Assembly: GCA_031367105.1 (NCBI GenBank)
Contig: JANLPG010000145.1
Span: 62,001-126,000 of the forward strand
DNA length: 64,000 nucleotides
Direction: 5' to 3'
Source of the DNA: Palsa-1233 sp031367105
GTDB taxonomy: Bacteria; Gemmatimonadota; Gemmatimonadetes; Gemmatimonadales; GWC2-71-9
Shown here: positions 60,279 to 64,000 of the stretch, in pieces
Position numbering within the stretch: the stretch's first letter is position 1
How the letters are laid out: every line of letters starts with the position of its first letter
Notes under the pieces: model-generated
The model's input: the letters and a program-made list of their open reading frames with translations, nothing else
Told to the model about the DNA's origin: nothing
The model's database searches: none
Position numbers and translations under genes: made by a program

Positions 60279-61969
60279 CCGAGCCAATCCCTGAGGACCG
60301 CATTGGCCGCGCTGCGCACCACCGCATCCTTGTCCGCGGTGAATCGGTCGACCAGCATCCTCGCCTCAAAACTGCGCACTTTGGCCAGCGCAAAAATGGC
60401 ACAGGCGCGTACCTCAGCCGACGTCTTCCGGCGGAAGAGACCCCGCGGCTGGAGTAATTCCTGCAATCGCCCGATCGCCGCGTCTCCCGCGAGCTGGCCG
60501 TAAGCCTCGTAGGCCGCGCGACGTTCACTGCGGTCCCACCCCTGATCCTTGCCTTCCAGCAGCAGGACTTCGAGTCGACGCACCGCGCCCCCCGAGCCAC
60601 CACGCGACACGAGCACCGCCAACGCCGCCTGTCGGACCGAACGCTCCTCATCATCGAGCGCCGTTTCCACCGCGCTCACCGAGGTGGGCGTGGCGAACTC
60701 GCCAAGGGCACGGACCGCAGCGAGCCGGGCTGCCGCAGAGCCATCCTTCAGGTGGGCAATGATCGAAGGTACCAACTGAGTGAGCCCGAGCCGGGAGGCG
60801 AGCGTGATCGCGGGCTCGATCACCTCCTCGGGGCCACTGTCCAGCAGGGCCGCGAGGGCTCCCGGTTGTGCCCGCGCAAGGTGCTCGACGCTCGGTTCGA
60901 GCGCTCGCCGCACCGCGGGGTCGATCGTCCGGCCGAGGTGGGCGAGCACGATCGGCAAGGCGATCGGCTTGAGTTCCCGCAACACTTCGCCGATGTCCTC
61001 TTCGCTCGGCCGAGTGGCAGCGTCCTCCAGAGCCACGAACAGCTGTTCGAGGATATCGGGCTGCGACAGACGATCCTCAAAGGAGAGCAGTGCAGTATGC
61101 AACTCCTGGTCGAGCCCCGGCGCCCGTACCGCGATCACCCGAAGTTCGCGCAAGATGCGCGCGACGGCTCGGAATCCTCCGGTAGACAGCTGTGCGGGCA
61201 GGATATCTTCGAGCAGCGTGACCACCTCGCGACGCACCGACGGCTCACGCTGTGCCTCGAGGATGTCGAGGAGCGCATCGATGGCCGCCTGCCTGATGTC
61301 GCGCCGATATTCGTCATCGAGGTCACTCTGGATGAGGCGGATCTCCGCCTCTTCCAGAAAGAACGGTGTCGAATCGAATGCGCTGGGATCCACCACGCCA
61401 GCCGCGGAGCCGACCGGCGCCTGCTGTGCCGCCGCGACCTCGGTCGCTGCCTGTTCTGGCTCCAACGGTCGCTCACGTGCGTCACTTTCCTGCAGAAATT
61501 CGATCCCTTCGCCGAGCACTTCGATAAAGGCGTAGGAAACGAGGACAAAATCCTGCTCCCAGAGCAGCGTGAGCAGATCGTCGCCCGCATCCGCGGCAAG
61601 GAGTCGTGACCGGTTGACGACGTCGAGAAAGCGGATGATCTCCTCGTTCTCCACGCCCGGCAGCAGGGTGAGTCGTCGGAGGCCATCCTTGTGAAGCTGC
61701 CAGGCGAGTCCGTCCGTCCGGGCAGCCTGCCGGTAGACGTTGACGCCCTCCCAACTGATCTCGCCTTCCTGAATCTCGAGTACCAGTCGCCCGGTAATGC
61801 CCCAGACGGGCGCCAAGGCACCGGCGATCTGGTCGAGCGCCCGGGCGTACATCGGATTGTTCGGGAGGTACATCTGCAGCGCACGCTGCCCCTTCACAAG
61901 GACGCGAAGGAGTTCCTCGATGACGCGGACGTCCACGTCATTGGGGCCGGCGTGAGCGGAAACCGTCAC
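60275..61969 (-). CDS. HEAT-repeat protein with shared N-terminal domain
   Basis: This 564-residue protein starts with a domain like that of its HD-GYP neighbour: QRALQMY at residues 28-34 followed by NN..YARALDQI, then RLVLEIQEGEISWEG. A middle charged region includes EEAEIRLIQSDLDDEYRRD. The C-terminal half consists of helical HEAT repeats (for example AVRALGEFATPTSVSAVETAL and IFALAKVRSFEAR), a scaffold for protein binding. It has no enzyme motif. The GTG overlaps the trpB stop by 4 nt. A role as partner or regulator of the HD-GYP enzyme is inferred. Confidence 0.82.
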   Translation of the reverse strand: MTVSAHAGPNDVDVRVIEELLRVLVKGQRALQMYLPNNPMYARALDQIAGALAPVWGITGRLVLEIQEGEISWEGVNVYRQAARTDGLAWQLHKDGLRRLTLLPGVENEEIIRFLDVVNRSRLLAADAGDDLLTLLWEQDFVLVSYAFIEVLGEGIEFLQESDARERPLEPEQAATEVAAAQQAPVGSAAGVVDPSAFDSTPFFLEEAEIRLIQSDLDDEYRRDIRQAAIDALLDILEAQREPSVRREVVTLLEDILPAQLSTGGFRAVARILRELRVIAVRAPGLDQELHTALLSFEDRLSQPDILEQLFVALEDAATRPSEEDIGEVLRELKPIALPIVLAHLGRTIDPAVRRALEPSVEHLARAQPGALAALLDSGPEEVIEPAITLASRLGLTQLVPSIIAHLKDGSAAARLAAVRALGEFATPTSVSAVETALDDEERSVRQAALAVLVSRGGSGGAVRRLEVLLLEGKDQGWDRSERRAAYEAYGQLAGDAAIGRLQELLQPRGLFRRKTSAEVRACAIFALAKVRSFEARMLVDRFTADKDAVVRSAANAVLRDWLG

Positions 61970-63168
61970 GCTTCCTCGCTCAGGAGCGCTGCGACGTGCG
62001 CGACATCCTTGTCCCCCCGGCCGCTGAGGCAGAGGAGTACCAGATCATCCATCGACCACCGGCCGTGCACCGACTCGATCCAGGCGATCGCATGGGCAGT
62101 CTCGAGCGCGGGGATGATGCCTTCGAGGCGGCAGAATTTCTGGAATGCGTCGAGGGCCGCAACGTCACCAATCGCGGCATACTGCACGCGCCCGCGGTCA
62201 CGCAGCCAACTGTGTTCCGGACCGACTCCGGGATAGTCCAGTCCTGCAGACACCGAATGTGCCGGAGAAACCTGACCATCGGCGTCCTGCAGCAGGTAGG
62301 ACAGCGACCCGTGCAACACGCCGGGGGAACCGACGGAAAGCGTCGCGCTGTGGTGCCCGCTCGCAATCCCTTCTCCGGCCGCTTCAACGCCCACGAGTTC
62401 GACGGATTGATCGCCGAGGAATCCGGCAAACATCCCCATTGCGTTGGATCCACCCCCGACGCACGCCACGACGGTCGTCGGCAGGCGGCCGGTGAGCGCC
62501 AGCAATTGCTGGCGAGATTCCTGGCCGATGACCGACTGAAAATCGCGCACCATCCGCGGATACGGATCTGGACCAACGACGGAACCGATGATGTAATGCG
62601 TTGTCGGGACATTGGTCACCCAGTCACGCAGTGCCTCATTCGTGGCGTCTTTCAGCGTACGGGTACCCGACGTCACCGGTACCACCGTCGCCCCGAGCAG
62701 TTGCATCCGGTAGACGTTTAGCGACTGTCGGGCGACATCCTCTGCCCCCATATACACCACGCACTCGAGGCCGAAGCGGGCGCAAATCGTCGCCGTCGCC
62801 ACCCCGTGCTGCCCAGCGCCAGTTTCGGCGATGATGCGGCGCTTCCCCATTCGCCGTGCCAGGAGTGCCTGGCCGATGGTGTTGTTGATCTTGTGGGCAC
62901 CAGTGTGATTGAGATCCTCGCGCTTGAGCAGCACCCGTGCCCCGACCAATTCGCTGAAACGAGGAGCCTCGGAGAGGCGCGACGGTCGTCCGACGATGTC
63001 GCGCAGGAGCGTGTGGTATTCCTCCCAGAAGGCGGGCTCGTTGCGGGCCTGATCATAGAGCGCCGTCAGGTCATCGAGCGCCGCCACCAGCGTCTCGGGG
63101 ACGTAGCGGCCCCCGTACGGGCCGAAGCGACCAGCAACCGATGTTTCAGGCGGCAGAGCGAGCGTCAC
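61966..63168 (-). CDS. trpB: tryptophan synthase beta chain
   Basis: TrpB joins indole and serine to form tryptophan with PLP. The 400-residue protein has FGPYGGRYVPETL, the PLP lysine Lys93 in NHTGAHKINN, the catalytic Glu in ETGAGQHG, and the phosphate-binding CVGGGSNAMG. The GTG at 63168 is within the end of trpF (23-nt overlap) and yields the standard N-terminus. The C-terminal LCLSGRGDKD is intact. It is the TrpB1 type. Confidence 0.96.
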   Translation of the reverse strand: MTLALPPETSVAGRFGPYGGRYVPETLVAALDDLTALYDQARNEPAFWEEYHTLLRDIVGRPSRLSEAPRFSELVGARVLLKREDLNHTGAHKINNTIGQALLARRMGKRRIIAETGAGQHGVATATICARFGLECVVYMGAEDVARQSLNVYRMQLLGATVVPVTSGTRTLKDATNEALRDWVTNVPTTHYIIGSVVGPDPYPRMVRDFQSVIGQESRQQLLALTGRLPTTVVACVGGGSNAMGMFAGFLGDQSVELVGVEAAGEGIASGHHSATLSVGSPGVLHGSLSYLLQDADGQVSPAHSVSAGLDYPGVGPEHSWLRDRGRVQYAAIGDVAALDAFQKFCRLEGIIPALETAHAIAWIESVHGRWSMDDLVLLCLSGRGDKDVAHVAALLSEEA

Positions 63169-63793
63169 GAACGATCTCCAGGAAGCGAAGCAGTCGGTCA
63201 CTGTCCTTCAGGCCCGGGGCAGATTCCACCCCGGAACTTACATCGACAGCATCCGGACCGACGAGCCGAATCAGCTGACCGACATTCTCAGGTCGGAGCC
63301 CGCCGGCAAGGACAAACTTTACCGGCGGCGCGGCACGCCGAGCCGCGATTGCGAGCGCTTCTGGCAAAGCGACACCCTTGCCGCCGCGGCCGTCGCCGTG
63401 GCGCGGCTCGACAAGTAAGGCATCGGCTCCTGCGCCCCGCAGGGCAAGCTCTTCGACCAGCGCCGACCGGGCGTCAAGCGTCGCCACCCGCCACACCTCA
63501 TAGCCCCAGGCCCGCAGCCACTCCACCGGGGCCAGTCCTGAGTCGTCGTGGAGCTGCACTCCCGACAGCCCCGCCGCCTCCACCACTTCACGAATCCACT
63601 CGGGTTGCGCTCTCCCGAAAACCCCCAGCACCGGCACTCCCGATGCGGCGGCGACAATTTCGCGGGCCCGCATCACATCAACCTGCCGCGGCCCACCGGC
63701 GAAAATGACCCCCAGTCGCCAGGCCCCGTGAGCTACGGCCAGCGCCGCGTCCTCGGGACGGGTCAATCCGCAGATCTTTACTTCAACGGCCAC
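63146..63793 (-). CDS. trpF: phosphoribosylanthranilate isomerase
   Basis: TrpF is a TIM-barrel isomerase in tryptophan synthesis. The 215-residue protein has the catalytic Cys8 in VKICGLTRPEDA, GVFGRAQ, VQLHDDSG and LAGGLRPENV with DVSSGVESAPGLKD for phosphate and acid/base function. The start overlaps the trpC end by 11 nt and the end overlaps trpB, so trpC-trpF-trpB are tightly coupled. Confidence 0.95.
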   Translation of the reverse strand: MAVEVKICGLTRPEDAALAVAHGAWRLGVIFAGGPRQVDVMRAREIVAAASGVPVLGVFGRAQPEWIREVVEAAGLSGVQLHDDSGLAPVEWLRAWGYEVWRVATLDARSALVEELALRGAGADALLVEPRHGDGRGGKGVALPEALAIAARRAAPPVKFVLAGGLRPENVGQLIRLVGPDAVDVSSGVESAPGLKDSDRLLRFLEIVRDARSAA

Positions 63794-64000
63794 GGCGAAG
63801 CACCTCGCTGACCGATCTTGCCCCGGACTCCGGGTCGCCCGAGGCGGCGAGAGCCGAACCGATCAACACGGCATCGGCACCACTCGCCGCGGCCGCCTCG
63901 ACATCGTCCCCCGTTGCCATCCCGCTCTCGGCGACCGCCAACAGGCCAGGCGGAACCAGGGCGAGCAATCGCCACGCGGCGGCACGGTCTATCGCGAAGG
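63783..64000 (-). CDS. trpC: indole-3-glycerol phosphate synthase (partial, C-terminal part)
   Basis: The gene enters from the right edge; only the last 71 codons are present. FAIDRAAAWRLLALVPPG leads into VAESGMATGDDVEAAAASGA and the phosphate-binding DAVLIGSALAASG, which match the last barrel strands of TrpC. The C-terminus EVLRRGR overlaps the trpF start by 11 nt. trpF following trpC supports the call over other TIM barrels. Confidence 0.9.
   Translation of the reverse strand, partial: FAIDRAAAWRLLALVPPGLLAVAESGMATGDDVEAAAASGADAVLIGSALAASGDPESGARSVSEVLRRGR

Overview
The window reads as a stretch of chromosome from a GC-rich, Gram-negative-type heterotroph. GC content is high throughput except for one AT-rich island near 23.9 kb. 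The outer-membrane TonB-plug protein, the periplasmic Spy-like protein, the large secreted lipoprotein proteases (an M8 metalloprotease with Ig-like repeats and an S8 subtilase) and the many GTG/TTG starts would suit Gemmatimonadota or a related phylum. That placement is inference; no rRNA gene is present to test it. No insertion sequence, phage gene or CRISPR array is visible. Nearly all genes lie on the minus strand, so transcription runs from high to low coordinates.

Right end (54.4-64 kb): an interrupted tryptophan operon (trpC, trpF, trpB, a HEAT-repeat protein, an HD-GYP protein, trpA) continues into folK, panB, panC, a YqeK-type HD hydrolase, a LytR_C protein and an unknown 129-residue protein. 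The HEAT and HD-GYP proteins share an N-terminal domain and sit between the two tryptophan synthase genes.

46-54.4 kb: a plus-strand glycerate 2-kinase faces away from a D-2-hydroxyacid dehydrogenase. A secreted alpha/beta hydrolase, crcB and rlmN follow, then a minus-strand run of aspS, phoH, ybeY, two CNNM/CorC-type proteins and mgtE.

30.9-42.4 kb: an acyl-CoA metabolism block holds meaB, a stand-alone acyl-CoA mutase large subunit, an eRF1-like (baeRF) protein, the B12-binding small subunit, an acyl-CoA carboxylase carboxyltransferase, an S8 protease, AtuA (DUF1446), an AtuA-associated small protein, an enoyl-CoA hydratase and a tiny membrane protein. The mutase has Phe and Gln where methylmalonyl-CoA mutase has Tyr89 and Arg207. 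That is the pattern of isobutyryl-CoA mutase, so the block probably handles branched acyl-CoAs.

22.2-30.8 kb: recQ, the plus-strand M8 lipoprotein, an unassigned 538-bp gap, RNase E/G, rplU-rpmA with a clear promoter, a glycerophosphodiesterase, the AT-rich island with DnaA-box-like sequences and two palindromes, an ECF sigma / zinc anti-sigma / Spy-like operon, and tRNA-Leu(CAA).

Left end (1-22 kb): one very compact housekeeping run from pepA to trmL covers RNA and nucleotide metabolism (yicC, gmk, rpoZ), cofactors (coaBC, moaA/D/E), replication and repair (dnaB, radA, UDG), isoprenoid and tRNA modification (ispD, TsaC), an arginine-phosphatase-like protein, aroE, comF, lower glycolysis (gap, pgk, tpiA), secG, carA and HU. 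It ends in mdh and the first part of sdhC. Four-base stop/start overlaps are the rule here, which suggests extensive translational coupling.
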